6,555 nucleotides of DNA from Frankiales bacterium (GCA_004299215.1 SCTD01000391.1:1-6555), one strand, 5' to 3'; shown: positions 1 to 6,042, numbered from the stretch's first letter. The notes: a model not told the origin generated them from the letters alone. A program made the numbers and translations.

Positions 1-196
1 CGCAGAGCAGCCCGACGTCCGGGCCGCCGTACGACACGACGGTCAGGTCCGACAGGTCGGAGCGCAGGATCGCGCGCACCAGGGACATCGGCTTGCGCCG
101 CGACCCCCACCCGCCGATGCCGATCGTCATGCCGGGGCGCAGCTCGGCGACGACCTGCTCCTCCGTCATCCGCTTGTCAGGCAGTCCCCTGCTCAT
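1..196 (-). CDS. ipdA: IpdA: alpha subunit of the IpdAB CoA-transferase-family ring-opening enzyme (5' part only)
   Basis: Only the first 65 codons are present; the frame stays open to base 1, and the family is close to 290 residues, so about three quarters is missing. The visible protein contains PGMTIGIGGWGSRRKPM (residues 21-37), then RAILRSDLSDLTVVSYGGPD (41-60). This WGSRRKP-type glycine loop is what I recognise from actinobacterial IpdA. IpdA pairs with IpdB; the complex looks like a class I CoA-transferase but hydrolytically opens the last steroid ring (COCHEA-CoA) in cholesterol degradation. That role is known for the family, not shown here. The ATG at 194-196 overlaps the stop of the upstream acyl-CoA dehydrogenase (ATGA). 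A strong Shine-Dalgarno, GGAGGAG at 204-210, sits 7 nt upstream and fixes the start. ipdB would be expected just beyond the left edge. Confidence 0.88.
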   Translation of the reverse strand, partial: MSRGLPDKRMTEEQVVAELRPGMTIGIGGWGSRRKPMSLVRAILRSDLSDLTVVSYGGPDVGLLC

Positions 197-1218
197 GCGA
201 GGTCTCCTCCGGTCAGCACCCCGGCGCGGGTGGCGGCGAGGTGCCGCAGCGTGCGGGGCTCGCCGTGCAGCAGCGCGGTGGTCCAGGCGCGCTTGAAGTA
301 GAGGTGGGCGTCGTGCTCCCACGTGAAGCCGATGCCGCCGTGCAGCTGGATGCTCTCCCCGGCGATGGTGCGGAACGCCTCCGCGCAGGTGGCGAGGGCG
401 AGCGGCGCGACGACGGGCAGGTCCTCGGACAACCCGGCGGCGGCGCGCGCGGCGTACCAGGCGGTCGACCTCGCGCCCTCCAGCAGCACCGTGAGGTCGG
501 CGACGCGGTGGCGCAGCGCCTGGAACGACCCGAGCGGCCGCCCGAACTGCTCGCGCACCTTGAGGTGCTCGACGGCCAGCTCGATGCAGCGCTCGGCCGC
601 GCCTGCGGACTCGCAGGCCAGCGCGACGTGCAGCAGGTCGCGCGCGTGGGGCGCAGCAGCGGCGTCACCGACGACGCGAGCCGGTGCCGACGCGAGCTGC
701 ACCCGGGCCTGCGGACGGGTGCCGTCGAGCGGGGTGAGCGGCGTGACGGTGACGCCCTCGCCGTCGCGGGGCACGACGTGCAACCCGTCGTCGGCGGCCA
801 CCACGAGCAGCGCTGCCTCGGCGGCGTCGACCACCTGCTCCAGCGTCCCGGTCAGCCGCCCGGCGGAGCTGCGGACCGAGCCGGCGAGCGCGAGCGCTGC
901 CGGTGCCGAGCCGTCGGCCAGGGAGGGGAGCAGGTCGTCGGCGCCCTGCAGGACCAGCGCGGCGACGACGGTGGAGAGGTACGGCGCGCGCAGCAGCGAG
1001 CGACCGGTCTCCTCCAGGACCACCGCCAGCTCCACGAAGGTCGCCCCCGCGCCGCCGGACCCCTCGGCCACGGGGAGCGCCGTGAGGCCGAGCTCCTCGG
1101 TCAGCCGCTTCCACGTCGTCGCGTCCTGGGTCAGCTGCGCCCGGGCCGGCGCGTGCTGCTCGAGGAAGCCGCGCACCGCGCTGCGCAGCTCGCGCAGCTC
1201 CTCGGGGGTCGACGTCAC
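193..1218 (-). CDS. Acyl-CoA dehydrogenase, small partner-type subunit (FadE28/FadE32/FadE33-like), probably non-catalytic
   Basis: At 341 residues it is shorter than a usual acyl-CoA dehydrogenase (about 380-400) and fits the small subunits of steroid alpha2beta2 dehydrogenases. The N-terminal helical domain (about 1-110) is followed by a poorly conserved middle and a C-terminal helical domain with REQFGRPLGSFQALRH (222-237) and LHGGIGFTWEHDAHLYFKR (292-310), typical FAD/dimer-interface motifs. By hand alignment, the MCAD catalytic Glu position is His318 and the isovaleryl-CoA dehydrogenase Glu position is about Leu196, so no catalytic base is evident. It probably pairs with the 392-residue dehydrogenase encoded just upstream, to which it is joined by a GTGA overlap (1215-1218). 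The start is GTG, supported by GGAG at 1225-1228 six bases upstream; its stop overlaps the ipdA start. The exact FadE number is uncertain. Confidence 0.87.
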   Translation of the reverse strand: MTSTPEELRELRSAVRGFLEQHAPARAQLTQDATTWKRLTEELGLTALPVAEGSGGAGATFVELAVVLEETGRSLLRAPYLSTVVAALVLQGADDLLPSLADGSAPAALALAGSVRSSAGRLTGTLEQVVDAAEAALLVVAADDGLHVVPRDGEGVTVTPLTPLDGTRPQARVQLASAPARVVGDAAAAPHARDLLHVALACESAGAAERCIELAVEHLKVREQFGRPLGSFQALRHRVADLTVLLEGARSTAWYAARAAAGLSEDLPVVAPLALATCAEAFRTIAGESIQLHGGIGFTWEHDAHLYFKRAWTTALLHGEPRTLRHLAATRAGVLTGGDLA

Positions 1219-2393
1219 GACCGGCTCCAGCTGTCGCGCGGAAGTCCCCAGCGCCGCTCCGCGATGATGTTGCGCTGCACCTCGTTGCTGCCGCCGTAGA
1301 TCGTGTCCGAGCGGGTGAAGAGGAAGAGGTTCTGCAACGGCGACAGGTCAGCTCCGTCGACCAGCGTCGACGCCGGACCCTGCACGGCCATGGCGAGCTC
1401 GCCGAGCCGCTGGTGCCACGGCGCCCAGAGCAGCTTGCTGACCGACGCCTCGACGCCGGTGCTGCTCGCGGCGTCGTTGTCGAGGGTGCGCAGCGCGGTG
1501 TGCCGCAGCACCTGCAGTCCCGCCCACGCGTCGACCAGGCGGTCCGCGACGAGCGGGTCCTCGACCCGCCCGTTCTGCTGCGCGAGGCGCAGCACGTCCT
1601 CGAGCTCGTGCGCGAAGCCGACCTGCTGGCCGAGCGTCGAGACGCCGCGCTCGAAGGCGAGCGTCCCCATCGCCACGCGCCAGCCCTCGCCGGGCTCGCC
1701 GACCACGTTGTCCGCTGCGGTGACCGCGTCGTCGAAGAAGACCTCGTTGAACTCCGACGTACCGGTCAGCTGCACGATCGGGCGGACCTCGACGCCCGGC
1801 TGGTCCATCGGCACGAGGAGGTAGGACAGCCCCCTGTGTCGGGAGGATCCCGGGTCGGTGCGCGCGATGACGAAGCACCAGTCGGCCAGGTGCGCGAGCG
1901 AGGTCCAGACCTTCTGCCCGTCGACGTGCCAGCCGTCCTCGCGCAGCTCGGCGCGGGTGCGCACCCCGGCGAGGTCGGACCCTGCTCCGGGCTCCGAGTA
2001 GCCCTGGCACCACAGCTCGGTGCCGGCCAGGATCCCCGGCAGGAAGCGGTCCTTCTGCTCCTGCGTCCCGAAGGTCGCGATGGTCGGCCCGGCGAGCTGC
2101 TCGCCCATGTGGCCGATCCGCGCGGGAGCGCCGGCCCGGGCGTACTCCTCGTGGAAGACCACCTGCTGCTCGACGGTCGCGCCGCGACCCCCTGCCGCCA
2201 CCGGCCAGCCGAGGCCGATCCAGCCACCCGTGCCGAGCTCGCGCTCCCAGGCGGTCCGCAGCTCGACGTGCTCGTGCTCGCGCCCCGGACCGCCGCTGCC
2301 GACCAGCGCGGCGAACCGGCCGACCAGGTGCTCGGCCAGCCAGCTCCGGACCTCCTGGCGGAAGTCCCCGATGTCCGACGGCAGGTCGGTCAT
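1215..2393 (-). CDS. fadE30: Acyl-CoA dehydrogenase FadE30 (HIP-CoA side-chain dehydrogenation)
   Basis: A 392-residue flavin acyl-CoA dehydrogenase. Motifs in order are GPGREHE (35-41), WCQGYSEPGAGSDLA (128-142; substrate/FAD binding), GQKVWTSLAHLADWCFV (159-175), LTGTSEFNEVFFDD (209-222), TLAFERGVSTLGQQ (244-257) and DTIYGGSNEVQRNIIAE (363-379). I recognise the pattern as close to mycobacterial FadE30 (385 aa), which starts beta-oxidation of the propanoate side chain of HIP-CoA, the C/D-ring intermediate of steroid breakdown. The MCAD-type Glu in the YEGT motif is Gly367 here; Glu248 in FERG sits where isovaleryl-CoA dehydrogenase and the catalytic subunits of steroid alpha2beta2 enzymes carry their base, so it is the likely catalytic residue. 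The ATG overlaps the preceding SDR stop (ATGA, 2390-2393) with no strong Shine-Dalgarno, suggesting translational coupling. The FadE30 name is from remembered family sequence, not a search. Confidence 0.9.
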   Translation of the reverse strand: MTDLPSDIGDFRQEVRSWLAEHLVGRFAALVGSGGPGREHEHVELRTAWERELGTGGWIGLGWPVAAGGRGATVEQQVVFHEEYARAGAPARIGHMGEQLAGPTIATFGTQEQKDRFLPGILAGTELWCQGYSEPGAGSDLAGVRTRAELREDGWHVDGQKVWTSLAHLADWCFVIARTDPGSSRHRGLSYLLVPMDQPGVEVRPIVQLTGTSEFNEVFFDDAVTAADNVVGEPGEGWRVAMGTLAFERGVSTLGQQVGFAHELEDVLRLAQQNGRVEDPLVADRLVDAWAGLQVLRHTALRTLDNDAASSTGVEASVSKLLWAPWHQRLGELAMAVQGPASTLVDGADLSPLQNLFLFTRSDTIYGGSNEVQRNIIAERRWGLPRDSWSRS

Positions 2394-3262
2394 GCGCCGT
2401 ACGGCCGGACCTGCTCCGGCGCCTCCTTCATCAGCCGGCGCACCACGTCGCCGACCTCGTACGGCTCCCAGCGCGCGCCCTTGTCCGCAGCCGGGCCGTG
2501 CTGCCAGCCGTCGGCGGCGCGGATGATCCCGGCCTCGACCTCGAAGACGCGACCGGTGACGTCACCGCTCTCGGCGCTCGCGAGCCAGACCACCAGCGGC
2601 GAGACGTTCTCGGGCGCCATCGGGTCGAAGCCGCTCTCCGGCTTGGCCATCGTCTCGGCGAAGACCTTCTCGGTCATCGGAGTACGGGCCGCCGGCGCGA
2701 TCGCGTTGACCGTGATCCCGTAGCGGGCCAGCTCCGCGGCGGCCACCTGCGTCAGCCCGACGACACCGGCCTTCGCGGCGGAGTAGTTGGCCTGCCCGAC
2801 GCTGCCCATCAGGCCCGCGCCGGAGGAGGTGTTGACGACGCGCGCCTCGATCGGGTCGCCGGCCTTCGCCGCGTCGCGCCAGTAGGCCGCGGCGTGCCGC
2901 AGCGGGCAGAAGTGGCCCTTGAGGTCGACCTTCAGGACGAGGTCCCACTCCTGCTCGCTCATGTTGACGAGCATCCGGTCGCGGACCAGGCCGGCGTTGT
3001 TGACCAGCGCGTCGAGCCGGCCGAAGGAGTCGACCGCGGTGCGGACCAGGCGGGCCGCGTCGTCCCAGTCGGAGACGTCGGCGCGGCAGGCCACGGCAGC
3101 GCCGCCGGAAGCGGTGATCTCCGCGGTCACGGCGTCCGCGGCCTCGCCCACGTCGTTGACCACGACCGAGGCGCCGTCGGCGGCGAAGGCGAGCGCGTGG
3201 GCGCGCCCGATCCCTTGCCCGGCGCCGGTGACGACGACCACTCGCCCGTCCGAGATCGACAT
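2390..3262 (-). CDS. Short-chain dehydrogenase, MFE-2/Hsd4A-type (3R)-hydroxyacyl-CoA dehydrogenase (Rv3548c-like)
   Basis: A 290-residue classical SDR with an intact active site: TGAGQGIG (12-19) for the dinucleotide, Asp37 in VVVNDVG at the end of beta-2 (points to NAD+), NNAG (88-91), and a Ser147-Tyr160-Lys164 triad in NTSSG and YSAAK. The 40-residue tail after residue 250, ending in YGA, and the RAHALAF and APENVSPLVVWL (216-227) segments are those of the 17beta-HSD4/MFE-2 hydroxyacyl-CoA dehydrogenase group; I recall M. tuberculosis Rv3548c, next to ipdAB, as a close relative. It likely oxidises a hydroxyacyl-CoA made during side-chain or C/D-ring beta-oxidation; the substrate cannot be read from sequence. 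It is the first gene of the minus-strand operon. The frame is open far upstream to 4363, but homology begins at this ATG and the divergent gene starts 60 bp away. No Shine-Dalgarno is visible, so a leaderless mRNA is possible. Confidence 0.9.
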   Translation of the reverse strand: MSISDGRVVVVTGAGQGIGRAHALAFAADGASVVVNDVGEAADAVTAEITASGGAAVACRADVSDWDDAARLVRTAVDSFGRLDALVNNAGLVRDRMLVNMSEQEWDLVLKVDLKGHFCPLRHAAAYWRDAAKAGDPIEARVVNTSSGAGLMGSVGQANYSAAKAGVVGLTQVAAAELARYGITVNAIAPAARTPMTEKVFAETMAKPESGFDPMAPENVSPLVVWLASAESGDVTGRVFEVEAGIIRAADGWQHGPAADKGARWEPYEVGDVVRRLMKEAPEQVRPYGA

Positions 3263-3268
3263 GACCGG

Positions 3269-3274
3269 ACGGTA
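3269..3274 (-). promoter_or_regulatory. Possible -10 element of a leaderless minus-strand promoter
   Basis: On the minus strand TACCGT matches the actinobacterial -10 pattern TAnnnT and ends six bases before the ATG at 3262. That would put transcription initiation at or next to the start codon, agreeing with the absence of a Shine-Dalgarno. The -35 region would fall inside or at the edge of the KstR-type operator, so bound repressor would block it. No good -35 hexamer is present, and short matches of this kind arise by chance. Confidence 0.3.
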
Positions 3275-3284
3275 GCACCGGTGG

Positions 3285-3298
3285 TAGAACGTGTTCCA
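3285..3298. promoter_or_regulatory. KstR-type operator in the divergent promoter region
   Basis: TAGAACGTGTTCCA matches the published KstR consensus TnnAACnnGTTnnA at all eight specified positions. KstR is the TetR-family repressor of upper cholesterol-catabolism genes in mycobacteria and rhodococci, released by steroid acyl-CoA thioesters. The site lies 22 bp upstream of the minus-strand SDR start and 24 bp upstream of the plus-strand SDR start, so a single bound repressor could close both promoters. I did not see a second copy elsewhere in the window, nor a clear KstR2 site (AnCAAGnnCTTGnT) in this intergenic region. Regulation by KstR itself is inferred; the kstR gene is not in the window. 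Confidence 0.85.
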
Positions 3299-3322
3299 GT
3301 CTTGCCCTCGAAGGGAGCCCCG

Positions 3323-4063
3323 GTGACGCGTCCCGCCCTGGTCGCCGGCGGCACCGGCGGGCTCGGCCGCGAGATCGTCCGCGCCCTGGCCGCCGACGGC
3401 TCCCCGGTGGCCTTCACCTACCGGTCCGCCACGGACGCCGCTGCCGAGCTCGAGCGGAGCGTCCCGGGGGCTCGCGGCTACGCGCTGGACCTGCGCGACC
3501 TCGACGCCACGGGTGAGGTCGTCGCGCGGGCCGTCGCCGACCTCGGCGGGCTGACCACGCTCGTCTACGCGGCCGGTCCGCACGTCCCGATGCGCCACCT
3601 CAGCGCGGTGCCACCCGAGCGGATGCGCGACCAGCTCGACGCCGACGCCGCTGCCTTCTTCGCTCTGGTGCACGCCGCCCTGCCCGCCCTGCGCGACGGC
3701 GGAGGCAGCGTCGTGGCGGTCACGACGGCGGCGACGACCCGCTTCGCCGTACGAGACGGGCTGTCCGTGGGGCCCAAGGCCGCGGTGGAGGCCCTCGCCC
3801 GGGGGCTGGCCGTCGAGGAGGGCCGCTTCGGCATCCGGGTCAACTGCGTCGGCCCCGGGATGCTGAGCGACGGGATGGCCCGGCGGCTGATCGCGTCGGG
3901 CGACCTCGACGAGGCCGCGCTCGAGGCGGCCCGCCGCAACACCCCGCTGCGGCGCTTCGGCGTCGCGGCCGACGTCGCGGCCGCGGTGGCCTTCCTCGCG
4001 TCCGACGCCGCCGGCTTCATCAGCGGCCAGAAGCTCGACGTGGACGGCGGCTACGGTGCCTGA
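3323..4063 (+). CDS. Atypical SDR-family protein with SxxxK in place of the YxxxK active site
   Basis: The protein has 246 residues with a FabG-like fold pattern: AGGTGGLG (8-15) for the cofactor, Arg34 in TYRS suggesting NADP(H), DLRD (56-59), VYAAG (81-85) where NNAG is usual, RFGIRVNCVGPGM (168-180), and a C-terminal FISGQKLDVDGGYGA. The triad is degenerate: Lys152 is kept, the Tyr position is Ser148 and the Ser position is Thr135. Mitochondrial 2,4-dienoyl-CoA reductase also has SxxxK, but its extra catalytic Tyr is not in the equivalent place here. It may be a reductase of an unsaturated or keto acyl-CoA, or it may not act as a dehydrogenase. The GTG start is supported by AAGGGAG at 3311-3317, spaced 5 nt. 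It is the first gene rightward from the KstR-type operator; steroid catabolism is inferred from context only. Confidence 0.88.
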   Translation: MTRPALVAGGTGGLGREIVRALAADGSPVAFTYRSATDAAAELERSVPGARGYALDLRDLDATGEVVARAVADLGGLTTLVYAAGPHVPMRHLSAVPPERMRDQLDADAAAFFALVHAALPALRDGGGSVVAVTTAATTRFAVRDGLSVGPKAAVEALARGLAVEEGRFGIRVNCVGPGMLSDGMARRLIASGDLDEAALEAARRNTPLRRFGVAADVAAAVAFLASDAAGFISGQKLDVDGGYGA

Positions 4064-4076
4064 CCCGGCCAGACAC

Positions 4077-4106
4077 TTGCGTACTGCATGCATCTGGGTG
4101 CAGGAT
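4077..4106 (+). promoter_or_regulatory. Candidate promoter/operator region of the MarR-kshA operon
   Basis: This is part of the 49-bp gap (4064-4112) between the atypical SDR and the MarR gene. It holds the perfect 8-bp palindrome TGCATGCA (4085-4092) and a wider inverted repeat, CTGCA at 4084-4088 with TGCAG at 4099-4103. TTGCGT (4077-4082) and CAGGAT (4101-4106) are 18 bp apart and could serve as weak -35 and -10 elements; CAGGAT ends six bases before the GTG at 4113, which would make the transcript leaderless. Alternatively AGGA (4102-4105) is simply the ribosome binding site. MarR proteins often bind such palindromes near their own promoter, so autoregulation is plausible but unproven. 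No terminator hairpin is evident in the gap. Confidence 0.3.
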
Positions 4107-4112
4107 GACCGG

Positions 4113-4595
4113 GTGCCGGACACCCACCTGAGCGAGCTCGCCACGGCGCTCAACGCGCTGACGCGGCTGGCCAGCTCGGCTCGCTTCCACGACGAGACCG
4201 TCCGGGCGACCGGCGTCCGCGTCTCGCGCAGCGGGCTGCGCTTCCTGTCGCTCGTCGCCGATGCCGGGCCGCTCTCGGGCTCCCAGCTCGCCGAGGCTCT
4301 CGACCTCAGCCAGCCGACCGCGAGCCGCACGCTGCAGTCGCTCGAGTCGGAGGGGCTGGTCACCCGGCAGCCGTCGGCGAGCGACGGCCGGGTCTCCTAC
4401 TACGCCGTCACGTCCAGGGGCCGCAAGGCGCTCGACAAGGTGCACGCCTTCCACGTGCGCCAGCTCGCCGCCGGACTCGGGGACGTCGCTGCCGACCGCC
4501 GCGCCCAGCTCGCCGACGCCGTCACCGAGCTGGTCGACCTGCTGCACCGCTCCAGCCAGAGCAACGCCGTCGTACCGCCGAGGAGGACCGCATGA
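4113..4595 (+). CDS. MarR-family transcriptional regulator
   Basis: From GTG 4113 the protein has 160 residues, normal for MarR. It shows an N-terminal dimerisation helix, a winged helix-turn-helix with LSGSQLAEALDLSQPTASRT (54-73) and the recognition helix around SQPTASRTLQSLESEGLV (66-83), the MarR wing DGRVSYYAVTSRGRK (91-105), and C-terminal helices. MarR proteins are dimeric DNA-binding repressors or activators that usually respond to small aromatic or lipophilic ligands; a steroid or acyl-CoA ligand is a guess from context. An in-frame GTG at 4056 would overlap the SDR stop, but it adds a 19-residue unconserved-looking leader; 4113 has AGGA at 4102-4105 and starts where the family does. 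The stop overlaps the kshA start (ATGA, 4592-4595), so regulator and oxygenase are co-transcribed. Confidence 0.9.
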   Translation: MPDTHLSELATALNALTRLASSARFHDETVRATGVRVSRSGLRFLSLVADAGPLSGSQLAEALDLSQPTASRTLQSLESEGLVTRQPSASDGRVSYYAVTSRGRKALDKVHAFHVRQLAAGLGDVAADRRAQLADAVTELVDLLHRSSQSNAVVPPRRTA

Positions 4596-5758
4596 CCGCA
4601 GTCGACGAGATCCGGTCGATCGAGGCCGGCAGCGCGCCGGCCCGCTTCGCGCGCGGCTGGCACTGCGTCGGGCTGGCCTCCGCCTACCGCGACGGGAAGC
4701 CGCACGGGCTCGAGGCCTTCGGCACCAAGATCGTCATCTGGGCCGGCGCGGACGGCGCGCTGCACGCGCTCGACGGCTACTGCCGGCACATGGGCGGCGA
4801 CCTGTCCAAGGGGCAGGTCGCCGGAGACGAGGTCGCCTGCCCCTTCCACAGCTGGCGCTGGGGCGGCGACGGCAGGTGCAAGGAGATCCCGTACGCCCGG
4901 CGCGTCCCGCCCCGCGCGCGCACCAGGTCCTGGCCGGTCCTGGAGCGCAACGGGCACGTCTTCGTCTGGCACGACCCCGAGGGCAACCCCCCGCCGGACG
5001 ACGTGACGATCCCGGAGTTCGAGGGGTACGGCAGCGGCGAGTGGACCGACTGGACCTGGAGCGAGCTGCTCGTCGAGAACAGCCACAGCCGCGAGATCAT
5101 CGACAACATGGTCGACATGGCCCACTTCTTCTACATCCACAAGGGCCTGCCGACCTACTTCAAGAACGTCTTCGACGGCCACCTCGCGACGCAGTACTAC
5201 GCCGGCACGTCGCACGAGGAGGCCGCCACCGGCGCGCCGATCGACATCGGCCGGTTCGAGGGGCAGAGCACGAAGTCAGAGGCGACCTACTTCGGCCCGA
5301 GCTACCTCGTCGACTGGCTCGACAACAGCTACGGCTCGATGACGGTCTCGTCGATCCTGATCACGACGCACTACCCGGTCACCGCGACGAGCTTCATGCT
5401 GCAGTACGGGATGATCGTCAAGCGGATCCCCGGCCTCGACGACGAGACGATGGCGACGGTCGCCCAGAAGATGACCGCGATGATCGGCGAGGGCTTCCTC
5501 GGCGACGTCGAGATCTGGAAGCACAAGTCGCGGATCGACAACCCGCTGCTCTGCGACGAGGACGGACCCGTCTACCAGCTGCGGCGGTGGTACGAGCAGT
5601 TCTACGTCGACGTCGCCGACGTCACGCCGGAGATGACGCAGCGCTTCGAGTTCGAGATCGACACCACACGCGCCGTGGAGTCGTGGCAGTCCGAGCTGGT
5701 CGCCGCGGCCCAGGCGGGCGCGACGGTGCCCGACGAGCCCACCGCGGGTGGCGTCTAG
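4592..5758 (+). CDS. kshA: KshA: oxygenase component of 3-ketosteroid 9alpha-monooxygenase
   Basis: A complete 388-residue Rieske non-heme iron oxygenase, the usual KshA length. The Rieske [2Fe-2S] ligands are Cys64-x-His66 and Cys83-x2-His86 (CRH and CPFHSW). The mononuclear iron site follows D/E-x3-D-x2-H-x4-H: DNMVDMAHFFYIH (171-183) gives His178 and His183, with Asp305 in GFLGDVEIWK (301-310) as the third ligand. The KshA-type segments WLDNSYGSMTVSS (242-254) and GLPTYFKNVFDGH (185-197) support the assignment over other Rieske oxygenases. The enzyme inserts a 9alpha-hydroxyl into 4-androstene-3,17-dione, its 1,4-diene or related CoA thioesters; after 1,2-dehydrogenation, ring B opens spontaneously. 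Electrons come from KshB, encoded two genes downstream. The ATG has a strong AGGAGG at 4581-4586, spaced 5 nt, and overlaps the MarR stop. It is a cytoplasmic protein with no signal peptide. Confidence 0.96.
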   Translation: MTAVDEIRSIEAGSAPARFARGWHCVGLASAYRDGKPHGLEAFGTKIVIWAGADGALHALDGYCRHMGGDLSKGQVAGDEVACPFHSWRWGGDGRCKEIPYARRVPPRARTRSWPVLERNGHVFVWHDPEGNPPPDDVTIPEFEGYGSGEWTDWTWSELLVENSHSREIIDNMVDMAHFFYIHKGLPTYFKNVFDGHLATQYYAGTSHEEAATGAPIDIGRFEGQSTKSEATYFGPSYLVDWLDNSYGSMTVSSILITTHYPVTATSFMLQYGMIVKRIPGLDDETMATVAQKMTAMIGEGFLGDVEIWKHKSRIDNPLLCDEDGPVYQLRRWYEQFYVDVADVTPEMTQRFEFEIDTTRAVESWQSELVAAAQAGATVPDEPTAGGV

Positions 5759-5760
5759 CC

Positions 5761-6042
5761 GTGTCCCCCATCCTCCCAGGGCGGATCACGCCCGACGACG
5801 ACAGGCTCATGGAGGAGCTCACCTGCCGGCGCTGCGCCACGACCGTGCTCGTGCGCAAGAACACCCGGACGCAGACGAGCATCCAGTGGCTGGCCGACGC
5901 CGGCGAGACCTGCACCGAGCTCGCCGAGCAGCGCGCGGCCGGGAAGCCGACCGGTCTCGTGTCGGGGTGCACGGCGCTGCGCGAGACGATCGAGGACGCC
6001 GTCACCGAGGGACGCATCTCGGTGCTGGACGAGGTCCGATGA
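5761..6042 (+). CDS. Small four-cysteine protein of unknown function between kshA and kshB
   Basis: I do not recognise a named family for this 93-residue protein. It has four cysteines: Cys22-x2-Cys25 in ELTCRRCATTVLVRKNTRT (19-37), Cys51 in GETCTELAEQRAAGKPTG (48-65) and Cys70 in SGCTALRETIEDAVTEGRI (68-86). The spacing (x2, x25, x18) is not that of a plant-type, bacterial or Rieske ferredoxin, but could bind a metal or Fe-S cluster or carry redox thiols. No membrane segment or signal peptide is seen. It starts 2 bp after the kshA stop and its stop overlaps the kshB start (ATGA, 6039-6042), so it is almost surely translated with the hydroxylase; an accessory or electron-transfer role is inferred. 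The GTG at 5761 lacks a strong Shine-Dalgarno; an in-frame ATG at 5809 would give 77 residues and keep all four cysteines. Confidence 0.82.
   Translation: MSPILPGRITPDDDRLMEELTCRRCATTVLVRKNTRTQTSIQWLADAGETCTELAEQRAAGKPTGLVSGCTALRETIEDAVTEGRISVLDEVR

Noticed and set aside
241..1299. Long plus-strand open frame (352 codons) opposite the small acyl-CoA dehydrogenase
   Set aside because: It is the antisense of a clear acyl-CoA dehydrogenase; the translation is Arg/Gly/Ala-rich with no domain pattern, as expected from high-GC shadow frames.
3299..3314. KstR2-like half site around CTTG in the intergenic region
   Set aside because: The CAAG half of AnCAAGnnCTTGnT is absent, so it does not support a KstR2 operator.
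2498..3322. N-terminal extension of the plus-strand SDR back to 2498
   Set aside because: It is antisense to the Hsd4A-type SDR; the cofactor-binding glycine loop starts 8 residues after GTG 3323, which has its own Shine-Dalgarno.
4056..4112. GTG at 4056 as the MarR start
   Set aside because: It would add 19 residues unlike the family N-terminus and has no ribosome site, while GTG 4113 has AGGA at a good distance.
3263..4363. N-terminal extension of the minus-strand SDR up to 4363
   Set aside because: The extension runs antisense through the divergent SDR gene and the operator and has low-complexity composition; the SDR fold starts at the ATG at 3262.
4261..6042. Single 593-codon plus-strand frame running through MarR, kshA and the small protein gene
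   Set aside because: Up to the end of kshA it is an out-of-frame Arg-rich shadow; it joins the true frame of the 93-residue protein only near 5761. It is not a fusion protein.
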